Assembly: GCA_036346225.1 (NCBI GenBank)
Contig: JARFIW010001089.1
Coordinates: 930,001 to 994,000, forward strand
Source of the DNA: Platerodrilus igneus
Taxonomy: Eukaryota; Arthropoda; Insecta; Coleoptera; Lycidae
Direction of reading: 5' to 3'
DNA: 64,000 bases
The notes under the pieces are model-generated. The model did not search any database. It was given only the letters and a program-made list of their open reading frames with translations, and was not told the origin of the DNA. Made by a program: the position numbers and the translations under genes. This document shows, in pieces, positions 44,103-56,433 of this stretch. The first letter of the stretch is position 1. Every line of letters begins with the position of its first letter.

Positions 44103-47100
44103 GTATATATATTACTCATATTTAGACCAGGGTAGAAAATTAATGGATTACATCAAATAATTTTAATCACCGTGTATAAGGAAGTTTATTAGATAATACG
44201 CGTTATTAAAACCGTGAAGCATAAAAATTTATTAGTTTCATTAAACATAAGAGATTTAAATCATGTACAAGACGCTTTATATCAAAAGAAGCAGTATTAA
44301 AAAGCTCTGCGTGTAATGTAATTATTCCTAAACAAATGGAAATTACGTGCGAAATTTATATTAATTAACCCTATTTTAAGTAACCGGTATTGAACAAAAC
44401 GTACAGATAACAACTAATGTTTAGTTAGGATTCACTAAAATTTAAAGGGTATTAATTTTAATTGGAGTTAATTGAACCATTATTAATAATAAGCATAAAA
44501 CTTGTAAAAACCCAATAAAATGCAAATCGTAGAAGGGTATTTAAAATGTTACGTTTGAACACATCTGCGTATTTTAAAAGGCAATTTCAGTTTAATTTGT
44601 TTAGATAAACATGTCGATTCTAAGGATATTGGAAACGGTCAGAGGCTTTAGCACGAAATACAAAACAGGGTTTATTTAAAAAGCTCTGAGAATTAATATT
44701 ATTTTGAACACCTGCGTAGTTTAAATATCACATACGGCGTAAATTTTGTAGATAATGAATAGTTTCAAAGAATCTTGAAGAAACCGGGGCTTAATATTCA
44801 CGAGAATGTGCGATACGGGGTTATTAAACCCAGATAACAGTCCACATGGACTAAAATATAATCGATAATAAAGAATATCAATTTGCACCAATACGAACAG
44901 GTTAGAAAAGGAAAGAAAATGCGTCAAGCAAAGACACATATAGTAAAAGGCGGGATTTAAGCAACGTCACGAGGGTCACAATTGGTTGAAAATAGGATGC
45001 AAATATCAGAGGTAGAAACAACAATTTCTGTACAAAATTAATTAGTTTTTCTCGGACATGCTTGCGTGCCGTGTGTTGAAATTTCTGAGATTTAAATGGG
45101 ACGAGTGAAAATTCGTAAAAATCGACGCGCGAGCGACAGACTGGGAACATAGAATGAGGAATTCTTTAGAATTACCCGTTTTGAGGACAAAAGCGACGTG
45201 CCGGCTTTTTGCTATATATACCGAGAGGAATATAAACAAGCCCTCTTAGACTCTTAGACTTTTGACGATTCGATGTGTTAAAAGCTCGTACATCCGCGAC
45301 TTGATTGAAGATGTTAAACAGTGCATTTTAGTTGATAAAATAATTTAAAATTTTGCTCGTATATTTTAGTGATTCAAAATAGTTGGTTATTTACGTGCTA
45401 ACATGAATGTACTTCAGTGCACTTAGATACAAGGTAATAAAATTTAGTTTCACTGTACCAATTAGCAAAATTTACAACGACAAATGTATACACAAAAGTA
45501 GGCAGTTTTGGCGTATATTGGGGAAAGAAGTATGAAGTTATTTGCTATTTTTCGGGGGTGTTAATAATTGAATGGTTCAAATACGTGTCTGGATCCACGA
45601 AACAAGGGTCAGATATACATAGATGAGTTCCGGAAAAGCCCAGAAACAACTGGTGATGGAGAAAATTTTAAAAGCGTTGAGAATTAGAAGCCGTAAATAT
45701 AATCCTGGTGGAATGGTGTGATTAATTAAAAGGGACGATGTACTTTGAAGCTACGAGGACAGTAACCTTCAGGTAAATTATACTATTTTGTTTGACATTT
45801 TTGTGTGTGGTGAATAACTTTATAATTGATTTACTTTAAATGGACATTAGTGAAATTGTACTAACCATAAAATTTTAATTTTAAGATGAAATTTGCTTGT
45901 TGAAGTAGAAAGGAGTATTTAGTTTTGATGTTCGGTAATATGATGAAAATTTGGGTATGTCTTTGAGCTCAATTAGACGAACCTGGTTAATTAACGTAAA
46001 GGGGTGGTAGATGCTCCCTTTATACTCAGACTCCGGTCTGCTTATATTGTTATATTAATTAGTAGGCATCCAACAAGGACTTTAATTTTGGATGCACATT
46101 AAAATGATAATAAAATTAATCTTGAAATTCTTTTAAAACTGAAATTTATGCTGAGTTTTAATTTTGAAATTTTAATGTATTCTGAATATTGATGTAAATA
46201 GAGTTAACGTTGATGTTTTTGGTAGGAATGTGTTGTTTTTTTTTATGAATGAGGAGGTTTATAACATTAGGTGAGCAGCCGAGGCGAAAAGAGGATCACA
46301 GCCGTTTATGACGCCCAATCTGTGGGACTAGAATTTTTTTGTTGAAAGGACCCAGTTCCCGCATAGAAAGGAGATATCACAGCAAATTGTGGCGACCACA
46401 ACGTGAGGGCTCGAGTTCCAAATAAAATTTTTGTTATTTTATTCCAGGAAACTGGCGATCTGAGAGAGAGAGTTTCTGTGTGTGTATAAATTTAGGAGTA
46501 TTTTAGAGTGTGTGTGAGTGATTAGAACGTATGCAGAGAAAAGAGTGGTTAAGGAGTCAAGGAGTGGAAATTGGAAGTGACGATAGTGCATTGTGTGGGA
46601 AAAATTCGAAAATGGAAGAAGCTGGAGGCAGTAGAGATCAGTCGAGGACGGAATCAGGGATCAAGGAAATGAGTTAATGATGAGAATGTTTGAGGAAATG
46701 CGATTAGCTAGGGAAGAATCTAATAGAGCGAGGAGGTCCAACCAAAATTAGAGCAAATAAGCGGGAAAATTGAACAAAATACGAAAGAATTTACAGAATT
46801 TAAAAATAGTCTTACCGTAAAAATGGGGGAGGTTGAAAATAGGGTTGAAAAAAATGAGCATGATATTACAGGTCTTCGACAGGAAATGGGACATTTAAGG
46901 TCCGAAGTACGCATTTTTTGTGAAGAAGAGATTAATGTAAAAATGACAGAAGTGACAGACTCATGTAGGGATCAGTTAGGCAGGGTAGAACGCGAAGTTA
47001 GTAGTATCAAATACAACATGTCGAATTTAACGGGGGATGGTCCCAGATTTTCTACAGGTGGAGTATCATTGGACCAACACATGAAGTTTTATGGCGATAA

Positions 47101-50100
47101 CAGGGTAAATCCACAAATTTTTATTAATAGTGTAAGAAATCTAGTGGGAAATTTATTTGACGAACAGACTAAACTAAATACGATAAAGGCTTTATTAAAG
47201 GACAATGCGGAGGCATGGTACAATTTAGTAGGACAGGACATAGACACGTATCAGGACTTTGAAAACAAATTTTTACAACATTACTGGAGTGATCACAAAC
47301 AGGATCAGATTAGGGACGACTTGATTACAGGAAAATTTAAGGGAGAGTTTGCAGGTTCTAGGGAGCAATATGCCATCCGCAAATACAGTGTGGCCAAACA
47401 ACTGAATCCACCTTTGACGGACAGACAGATAATCAAGTACCTATCACGACATTTTGAACTGGAAATTAGACAACACGTGGCCTTACAAAACATCACAGAA
47501 CGGGAGACGTTTTTGGAATACTTACAGAGATATGACGATGTATGTGTTGGACGGACAAGAGAGATACGAGAACGAAACGTTAACACAGTTAGGTTTGACA
47601 ACAGGACACCGAATTATCCGAGACGGCCTGACTACAACAGATTTTTTCGACCGAATTGGGAACGACGAGGACAGGAATACAGGAGCAATAGTGCGACTAG
47701 GGGACCGACGCCAAGACCTAGTTACACGCGACAGAACAGTTTACCGGAGGTAAACAGGACTGTGACCAGCACGCCGAATAGAGACAGGGACACGGATATT
47801 AACACGAGGAGGACGTACGCACAGGTTGTAGAAGGACAACCAGGACCAAGCACGGAAAACAGGATGGGACAGGATTTTTAGAACGCGACAGACCACTAGA
47901 TTTCAGTGTAAATGTATATGAACATCCACGTGAATTTTTCAAAATTGAGGAGGAAGTAGAGCCAGAAACTGTAGAAAAATTATGTTTGCCAATTATTAAT
48001 TTAGAAATTTTTGAAAATAATGTAGAAGTATTACTTGATACAGGGGCAGAGGCGAGTTTAATATCGGAGGAATTCGTCAGCAAAATTAGGGATAAGGTTT
48101 GTGATAGAATTATGCCTATAAAGCGTAGCCATTTAGTAGCTCCAAATAAAAAGAAGTTTGCTGTAGTAAATAGTGTTGTGGTGCTTAGGATAGATATAGG
48201 AGGTTTTAGCTGTGAACAGGAGTTTGTAATTGTACCTGGACTGAAGTTTCAGAGCATTTTAGGTGTTGACTGTATGATGAAGTTAGGGGTTTTGATAGAT
48301 ATGGAAAGGAAGGTAGTAAGGATTAAGGATAGGGTAGTGCCATGGAAGGGCAGTTATGAAGTCACAGAGGATGACACTGTGTTTAGTATTAATGTAGTAG
48401 AGGTAGAAGATGATGAAGGTAAACAGATCAACACGATAAGATGTCCAGAGGAAAGGAAAGTAGAGGTTCAAGCTTTAATACAAAAACATGCAGAATTAGT
48501 GGGGGTAGAAGTAACAGCAGCATATCGGGAGCAGGTGAAGGCAGAAATATTTTTGACGAGGTTAAGTGGCAAGTTTGTTTTTAATAAAGTAGATTTAAGG
48601 GATTCATTCTGGCGGATTCCAGTACACAAAAATTCTAGAAGGTACGTAGGGTCTTCCATAGAGGGAAAATTCGATAATTGTAAAGTAGTATCGTTTGGTT
48701 TGTCGGCAGAAAGGGAAACAAGAATAAATGAGAAACAGACAAGTGTAGGGACTGAAGAAGAAGTAATATTTAAGAGTCAGGATAAGAGGGATGATAAGTT
48801 TATTGTATGTGAGATAATAGAGATGTTAAGTATAGATATAGAAGGGGGAGAGATAGGGATGAAGAGTATTAGGATGGTAAGAAGGAAGACTTGGAGGGTC
48901 AAGAAGAGAGTTAGATTTAAATAACTTAATGAACAAAGGATAGAGATAGGTGAACTTTAGTATAGATATAGAACAAGGGATAGAATAGGTGTATATAGAA
49001 AAGTAGAAGTAAGTGTTTATAGAAAATAAAGCTAGGTATAGGATAAATATGGGAGAAAATTAGAAATAGGTTTAGGATGAGAACAAAGAGTAAATGTAGG
49101 AAGAAAATAAGATAGGTTAAGTATAGATATTTCATATAAGATTAGTGGAGAGTTAGGAATAGAGTAAGAGTAGGATCGGCATATAGGATTAGGTAGGGGG
49201 AAGTAAAGTATAGTGAAGATTAGTTAAAAGTTAGGAATAGGATAGGTATATAGGATGTATATAGGATTAGATGGATGAGTAGGATGAAGTTAGGGATAAT
49301 TTCAGTTTATAGAATTAGGTGAGAGTTAGGAATAGGATAGGGATATAGGATAGGTGTAAATATTTTTTTGGATTGGAGACAAAGTAGGTAAGTTAGATAG
49401 ATAAGGGTAGAGAGATAGGCAATTTTTTGTAATTTTTTTGTCTAAATACTTAATATTTGCATTCAAATAAGTGGGATTATTTGTATTCAAATAGGGGGAA
49501 AATACTCATATTTAGACCAGGGTAGAAAATTAATGGATTACATCAAATAATTTTAATCACCGTGTATAAGGAAGTTTATTAGATAATACGCGTTATTAAA
49601 ACCGTGAAGCATAAAAATTTATTAGTTTCATTAAACATAAGAGATTTAAATCATGTACAAGACGCTTTATATCAAAAGAAGCAGTATTAAAAAGCTCTGC
49701 GTGTAATGTAATTATTCCTAAACAAATGGAAATTACGTGCGAAATTTATATTAATTAACCCTATTTTAAGTAACCGGTATTGAACAAAACGTACAGATAA
49801 CAACTAATATTTAGTTAGGATTCACTAAAATTTAAAGGGTATTAATTTTAATTGGAGTTAATTGAACCATTATTAATAATAAGCATAAAACTTGTAAAAA
49901 ACCCAATAAAATGCAAATCGTAGAAGGGTATTTAAAATGTTACGTTTGAACACATCTGCGTATTTTAAAAGGCAATTTCAGTTTAATTTGTTTAGATAAA
50001 CATGTCGATTCTAAGGATATTGGAAACGGTCAGAGGCTTTAGCACGAAATACAAAACAGGGTTTATTTAAAAAAGCTCTGAGAATTAATATTATTTTGAA

Positions 50101-51767
50101 CACCTGCGTAGTTTAAATATCACATACGGCGTAAATTTTGTAGATAATGAATAGTTTCAAAGAATCTTGGAGAAACCGGGGCTTAATATTCACGAGAATG
50201 TGCGATACGGGGTTATTAAACCCAGATAACAGTCCACATGGACTAAAATATAATCGATAATAAAGAATATCAATTTGCACCAATACGAACAGGTTAGAAA
50301 AGGAAAGAGAAAATGCGTCAAGCAAAGACACATATAGTAAAAGGCGGGATTTAAGCAACGTCACGAGGGTCACAATTGGTTGAAAATAGGATGCAAATAT
50401 CAGAGGTAGAAACAACAATTTCTGTACAAAATTAATTAGTTTTTCTCGGACATGCTTGCGTGCCGTGTGTTGAAATTTCTGAGATTTAAATGGGACGAGT
50501 GAAAATTCGTAAAAATCGACGCGCGAGCGACAGACTGGGAACATAGAATGAGGAATTCTTTAGAATTACCCGTTTTGAGGACAAAAGCGACGTGCCGGCT
50601 TTTTGCTATATATACCGAGAGGAATATAAACAAGCCCTCTTAGACTTTTGACGATTCGATGCGTTAAAAGCTCGTACATCCGCGACTTGATTGAAGATGT
50701 TAAACAGTGCATTTTAGTTGATAAAATAATTTAAAATTTTGCTCGTATATTTTAGTGATTCAAAATAGTTGGTTATTTACGTGCTAACATGAATGTACTT
50801 CAGTGCACTTAGATACAAGGTAATAAAATTTAGTTTCACTGTACCAATTAGCAAAATTTACAACGACAAATGTATACACAAAAGTAGGCAGTTTTGGCGT
50901 ATATTGGGGAAAGAAGTATGAAGTTATTTGCTATTTTTCGGGGGTGTTAATAATTGAATGGTTCAAATACGTGTCTGGATCCACGAAACAAGGGTCAGAT
51001 ATACATAGATGAGTTCCGGAAAAGCCCAGAAACAACTGGTGATGGAGAAAATTTTAAAAGCGTTGAGAATTAGAAGCCGTAAATATAATCCTGGTGGAAT
51101 GGTGTGATTAATTAAAAGGGACGATGTACTTTGAAGCTACGAGGACAGTAACCTTCAGGTAAATTATACTATTTTGTTTGACATTTTGTGTGTGGTGAAT
51201 AACTTTATAATTGATTTACTTTAAATGGACATTAGTGAAATTGTACTAACCATAAAATTTTAATTTTAAGATGAAATTTGCTTGTTGAAGTAGAAAGGAG
51301 TATTTAGTTTTGATGTTCGGTAATATGATGAAAATTTGGGTATGTCTTTGAGCTCAATTAGACGAACCTGGTTAATTAACGTAAAGGGGTGGTAGATGCT
51401 CCTTTATACTCAGACTCCGGTCTGCTTATATTGTTATATTAATTAGTAGGCATCCAACAAGGACTTTAATTTTGGATGCACATTAAAATGATAATAAAAT
51501 TAATCTTGAAATTCTTTTTAAAACTGAAATTTATGCTGAGTTTTAATTTTGAAATTTTAATGTATTCTGAATATTGATGTAAATAGAGTTAACGTTGATG
51601 TTTTTGGTAGGAATGTGTTGTTTTTTTTTATGAATGAGGAGGTTTATAACATTAGGTGAGCAGCCGAGGCGAAAAGAGGATCACAGCCGTTTATGACGCC
51701 CAATCTGTGGGACTAGAATTTTTTTGTTGAAAGGACCCAGTTCCCGCATAGAAAGGAGATATCACAG

Positions 51768-51809
<42 letters not shown>

Positions 51810-54685
51810 CGATTATGTTGAAAGTAGCAGGTTCTAGGTCGGCTGTTAATAAAGAAAACTATTTTTGTGGCCTAAATTTTTGCATATATTTTTATGTTTG
51901 ATCACAGGCAATAACTAAAACGTTCAAATTATTAACAAACTACTAAAGTAAATAAAATAATTACTTACAGCGGGTATATTTACATTAGCTTACTCTGAAG
52001 AAATCTTATAACAATTTTCTTTAACTATTAAAAAGAAATAATGTGTACACATTAAAAAAATTATGAAAAAAAAATACATAATACTGTGGATTTACAGGGT
52101 ACAATAGAGGTTAGATAAGTCTGATAATTATTTATTGCAGGAATATAAAAATCAATGAGAATTTAAGACGTTTTCTAAACGTTAGTATAAGAATTTACAA
52201 TGTACATTAAACTTTAGGATTAATTTTTGCGTCGTTGTAACATAAATATTAATATTAATTACAAATATTAGGTAGTTGCATAAAGCGTAGGGTAAAAGAT
52301 TTGTATTTTTAAAGGAGTAGCTTGTAAGTATATTAATACAAAAGTTCCAGTTTTTGTATATAGCAATAATCGATCATTTAAGAGGGTGATTTCTTTAAGT
52401 GCATAAAGAGTACATAAATTTAGCATAGTGAAAAGCTTTAATATTGATTAACCTTCTAAAGATGTAACGTAGGGTAAGAAGGTGTGATCGACAAACAATT
52501 TATAAACGGCTAAAGTTTCTAGGAAGAAACGTGCAAGCAATCAAGTCGTTTTCAGTTAAAAATGAACGTTGAAAATGTTCCTGGTATTAATTAAAAAGGA
52601 GGGAAAATAGTTTATTTCTAGGAGTTTTAGATGAACGCTCAATATCGTTATAAACGAGCAAATAACAAGTATTTGAGGTAGGGTGGTGGGGATTGTATAA
52701 ATGGATCGATATTAGGTAGAGAAGTCGTATTTTAACATGTATTAAAATGAAACAAAATTTAGGTGTGCATTGACTTTGAAACTACTAAGGGAATAAGGAC
52801 TAATGTAATGAAGATATGAGAGACGGAGATAGTTGGTAGGAATACACATTCAGGAAGGAGATGGACGATATTCGAGAGAGGGTAGATGTGTTAGAATAAT
52901 ATTATTATGTGAACTTGGGAATAGAGATAAAAAATACGGGTTAGACAAGGACGCGATAAACGGGTAACTGTCATGGAAAATAGGAAGGGTACAAAATAGA
53001 AGACAAAACATTTTTGCATATAAGAAAGAGTGAGGTGACTGTATATACGTGCATGCGAGAGGCGTGTTTTAAATGCTTGTGTTTGTATCAGCGATGATGG
53101 AATTCGGCGAAGTCAACGGTCGTTGAAAATTTTAATGTGATTTTCGAGGTAAAATGTTTATTTTGAATGCAAAATTCTTAGACTTTCGAGACGGTTGACA
53201 TACGGCTGCCAGTTTTCCACGGAATTGTGGATAGTTAACGATACGATTTTTAGAATCGACGACGGTTGAATATTGTTTGGTGAAGATTGTTTTGAGAAGC
53301 GAAAACCGTTGTAGAAATTTGCCAGAAAGATTTGTTGTTGTAGTGGTGTGTTTTTGGAAGTGAGCTTTATCGGGGGGACTTTGGTCTATATAAGCCACCG
53401 TGAGGGGGTGAGTCGCTCTCTGCAAAACTTCATCTAAAGTTTCAAACATCGACTAAGTGAGTTTTGTTATTTTATAAAGATTATTTCAACGTACACAAGT
53501 TGGTGTACTGTAGAAATAAATGTTTTAAATATGTTAAATATATTTTGAAAATCGAAGCATGCGGAATAGTAAGTAACCTTCTTACTATGGTAACTGATGT
53601 TTGTTGAACACTCAAATGGAATTGTGGATGTAATTGGCACGTTTGCTGATGTACGAAGGATTTAGACTTACAGTAGATTGGAGGAATAAAATTTTGGATA
53701 GATGAATGCTGTCCCAAATGGTGTGAGTTAACTTGGGGTGTTTCCGGTACGTGCAATCGTGGGGAGGAGCTATGTCTGCGTTGGTTTAATGGCAGATATC
53801 TGTTTGTACTACATTCCAGGTAACTGATTGTTTTGCAAAAACATTTATTTTGTGATTGTTTGGTGTTTTGACATTTTGTGCTTTCAGGGGTATATTTTGG
53901 TGAATTCTCTGAACAAAGAAATTGAGTATTTAATATTTTTAATGAACTATGTAGAATATGTTGACGTCGAAATTTTGTATTATACAATAATTGTGTATCA
54001 ACTGCTTATGCAAAAGGTAAATGGGTTTTAGGTGATTTTCAGTGCAAAATAAAGTTTAACACAAGTACAAAAAGGTTCACTATGAGATCTTATTAGACCA
54101 AGGATTTAAAGTAAGGTGTGGGGTTAAGGCCAGTTACTTTCAATAATTTATTTAGTCAGAGTAAAATTGTATATAGAAATATTTGATAAAAATGAATTAG
54201 TAATCGACGTGGATATATGTAATCAATGAATGTATGCGATAATAATTGGAAAAGTTTGCTGTGAGATTTTCTGTGTAAATAAATTGTGATGGATTTTTTG
54301 TGTAGTCGAGTTTCTTTTATAGAAAAGTAGAGCAGGATATTATATGTATCCGTAGAGCAGCCGTGGCGAACTTCACTGATGAAGTTAAGTTTCTATTATT
54401 ATAGGAAAAGGCTGGGAGTATTTTGGCGTCCAGAAGGAAGAACTTCTTCAGAAGATAAAATAAGTGTTGAGAGAAGTAAGTTAAGAGGAGTTTTTGTATT
54501 CTAGCTAGACTAAACCGTAATTAAGACTTCCAAAGTGTGGGGCTTTTGAAGATAAACTTCACAGTAATTTATGACGCCCAATTTGTGGGGCTCAAATATA
54601 TTTTAGGCTTCAATCGAGAGTAGACTTCACGGTAATTATGGCGCTCGACGGTGGTGCTCGAGTTTTTCAGAGATGATCATCACAG

Positions 54686-54723
<38 letters not shown>

Positions 54724-56373
54724 TTATGCTGCACCCCACTCTTTTTCGCGCCTTTTCTTATAAATTTCAATGCTTTTTATATGGTGTGCATATACCTATT
54801 GCACGCCAAGTACTTTTGCAACGTTTGGTTGGTGATTTAATCAAAATTGTTTTTAAGATGCCTCGACTATATGAACTCTTTCTTCTCAGGGTATCCACCT
54901 ACTTACCGTGGGTTCAGTGGTAAGTAGATGTGCAATGCCCAACCAAACTGCACTCTCTTTTGTTTTAGTACTTATTTTAGAATTTAGTTTTGTATATGCC
55001 AAATTTTTTTATGATCAACGTTGCCTTGTGCCAAATTAATTAATACCACAAAGTTTATGACTTTTGACGTTATAAGATATTTCACAGCACTCACCTGGAT
55101 TATACTTCGTTACTGGCCTCTCTTACTGCTGGCTCAAAATCCTCGTCGCCGTATGCGCCTTTACAAGGTTGCACTATCCCTTTGAATTTGCCGTCTCGCC
55201 TCCAGGTATCTTTCTTTAATTTTGTTGCTCCCAAATCTGAAATAAATGACCCGAATTTTAGAATTTAGAATACCCGTTTATTTTACTTCCCCTGCGCTAA
55301 TTCTTCCGTCGTAGTTTCTTCGTTGACTCTTACACTTCCAATTGCTGCTCTTACGTGGTCTCCTAATTTTGCTCCTCTTGTTCCAAATTAATACGTCCGC
55401 CTTTAATCCGCACTCAATCCAAATCTATCTTCGTCCTGTTCAAAACCACTCAATGCCCCGCTACATATACATCCATATCCAAATCAATCTTTGTTCCTGT
55501 TTAAAACCACTCAATGCCCCGCTACATATAAATCCGTATCCAAATCACTCCAAATATCCTTCCTTCTTACAATTCCTATTCGATGCCTTCTGCTTTTATC
55601 AATATCGTTCCAAATCTACCTTACTATCCGTCGCTTCGCCGTCGCACTAATACAAATCTTTACCTTTTCTCGTCGTCGCTATTAATTACTTATGTACCGA
55701 TGCTGCTCTTTACTCTTCTTTAATAATCAAACTATTATACTTCAAACACGTTTATTAATCTTCCAAAATCTTTACACAATTTAGCGCAGTTCTATAAAAT
55801 ACGTCTTTACACCAAAAATATTCAAAATAGACTCTCCTTGTTTACTTTCCAAGGTGATAATTACAACATTTCTTGCCTACTACCTTACAAATTACATAAA
55901 CTAAAACCATCCAATACCATTTTAACACTGAGTTTGTGTCACACATACCATAAATTATGTCCTTTTACACTTTTCTAGTTTACACATAATATTCTATCAT
56001 TGGTCCTAAATATTTTACAATCCTTCAATCACATTTGACACTGCTATTACTTATAATTTTGAGATTACATATTTGTCCAAAAGTTGATTCTGTTTAAATA
56101 AAAGCCAAAATAAATCACACATGAACCTGGATCTGCGTGGTTGATAGTGGACATCCATAGACGCATCCGGTTTTCGGATGGCAAATGTACGTTCATTATA
56201 ATTTACCTCTTGGCACTTACATTTCAACTAACATGTTAAATACTTTAGCATATGTAAAGTACGGCAAACATACATTTTTAAATTATGGGATCTGATATAT
56301 GGAACATTTTATTTGGCATACACTACCTTCTACTAAACAACCCTTAGAACCATTGTAGCTCCCTCTGACACTA

Positions 56374-56433
<60 letters not shown>

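Larger units (their letters stand above)
44113..51769 (+). mobile_element. young gypsy-type element with 2.27-kb LTRs, gag-pro only
   Basis: LTRs at 44113-46384 and 49503-51769 differ by about three substitutions and a handful of 1-9 base indels by eye. The internal 3.1 kb holds a primer-binding site, gag, a protease frame with an RT scrap, a C-poor tract and a polypurine tract. Integrase, RNase H and most of RT are absent, so movement must have used enzymes from elsewhere if this structure is what transposed. It inserted in a TA tract; the flanks are TA repeat on both sides. It lies in the host intron in sense orientation. Confidence 0.9.
51804..54687 (+). mobile_element. related solo LTR of about 2.9 kb
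   Basis: Its 3' end matches the end of the 2.27-kb LTR: AGCAGCCGTGGCGAA against AGCAGCCGAGGCGAA, several GACGCCCAATTTGTGGGG-type modules, and ATCACAGCA directly before TA repeat. A TATA box (TCTATATAAG, about 53385-53394) suits an LTR promoter on the plus strand. No gag or pol is seen; minus frames at 53132-53449 and 53481-53987 are not recognised. The left boundary is inferred from the microsatellite edge. It could be one LTR of an element whose other half is lost. Confidence 0.65.

Noticed and set aside
44721..45239. Overlapping minus frames, repeated at 50113-50633, as a gene family
   Set aside because: They lie in the two identical LTRs, have no domain and duplicate only because the LTRs are duplicated.
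55342..55685. Plus frames of 64-102 codons
   Set aside because: Pyrimidine-rich intronic sequence with a 60-base repeat; composition explains the open frames.
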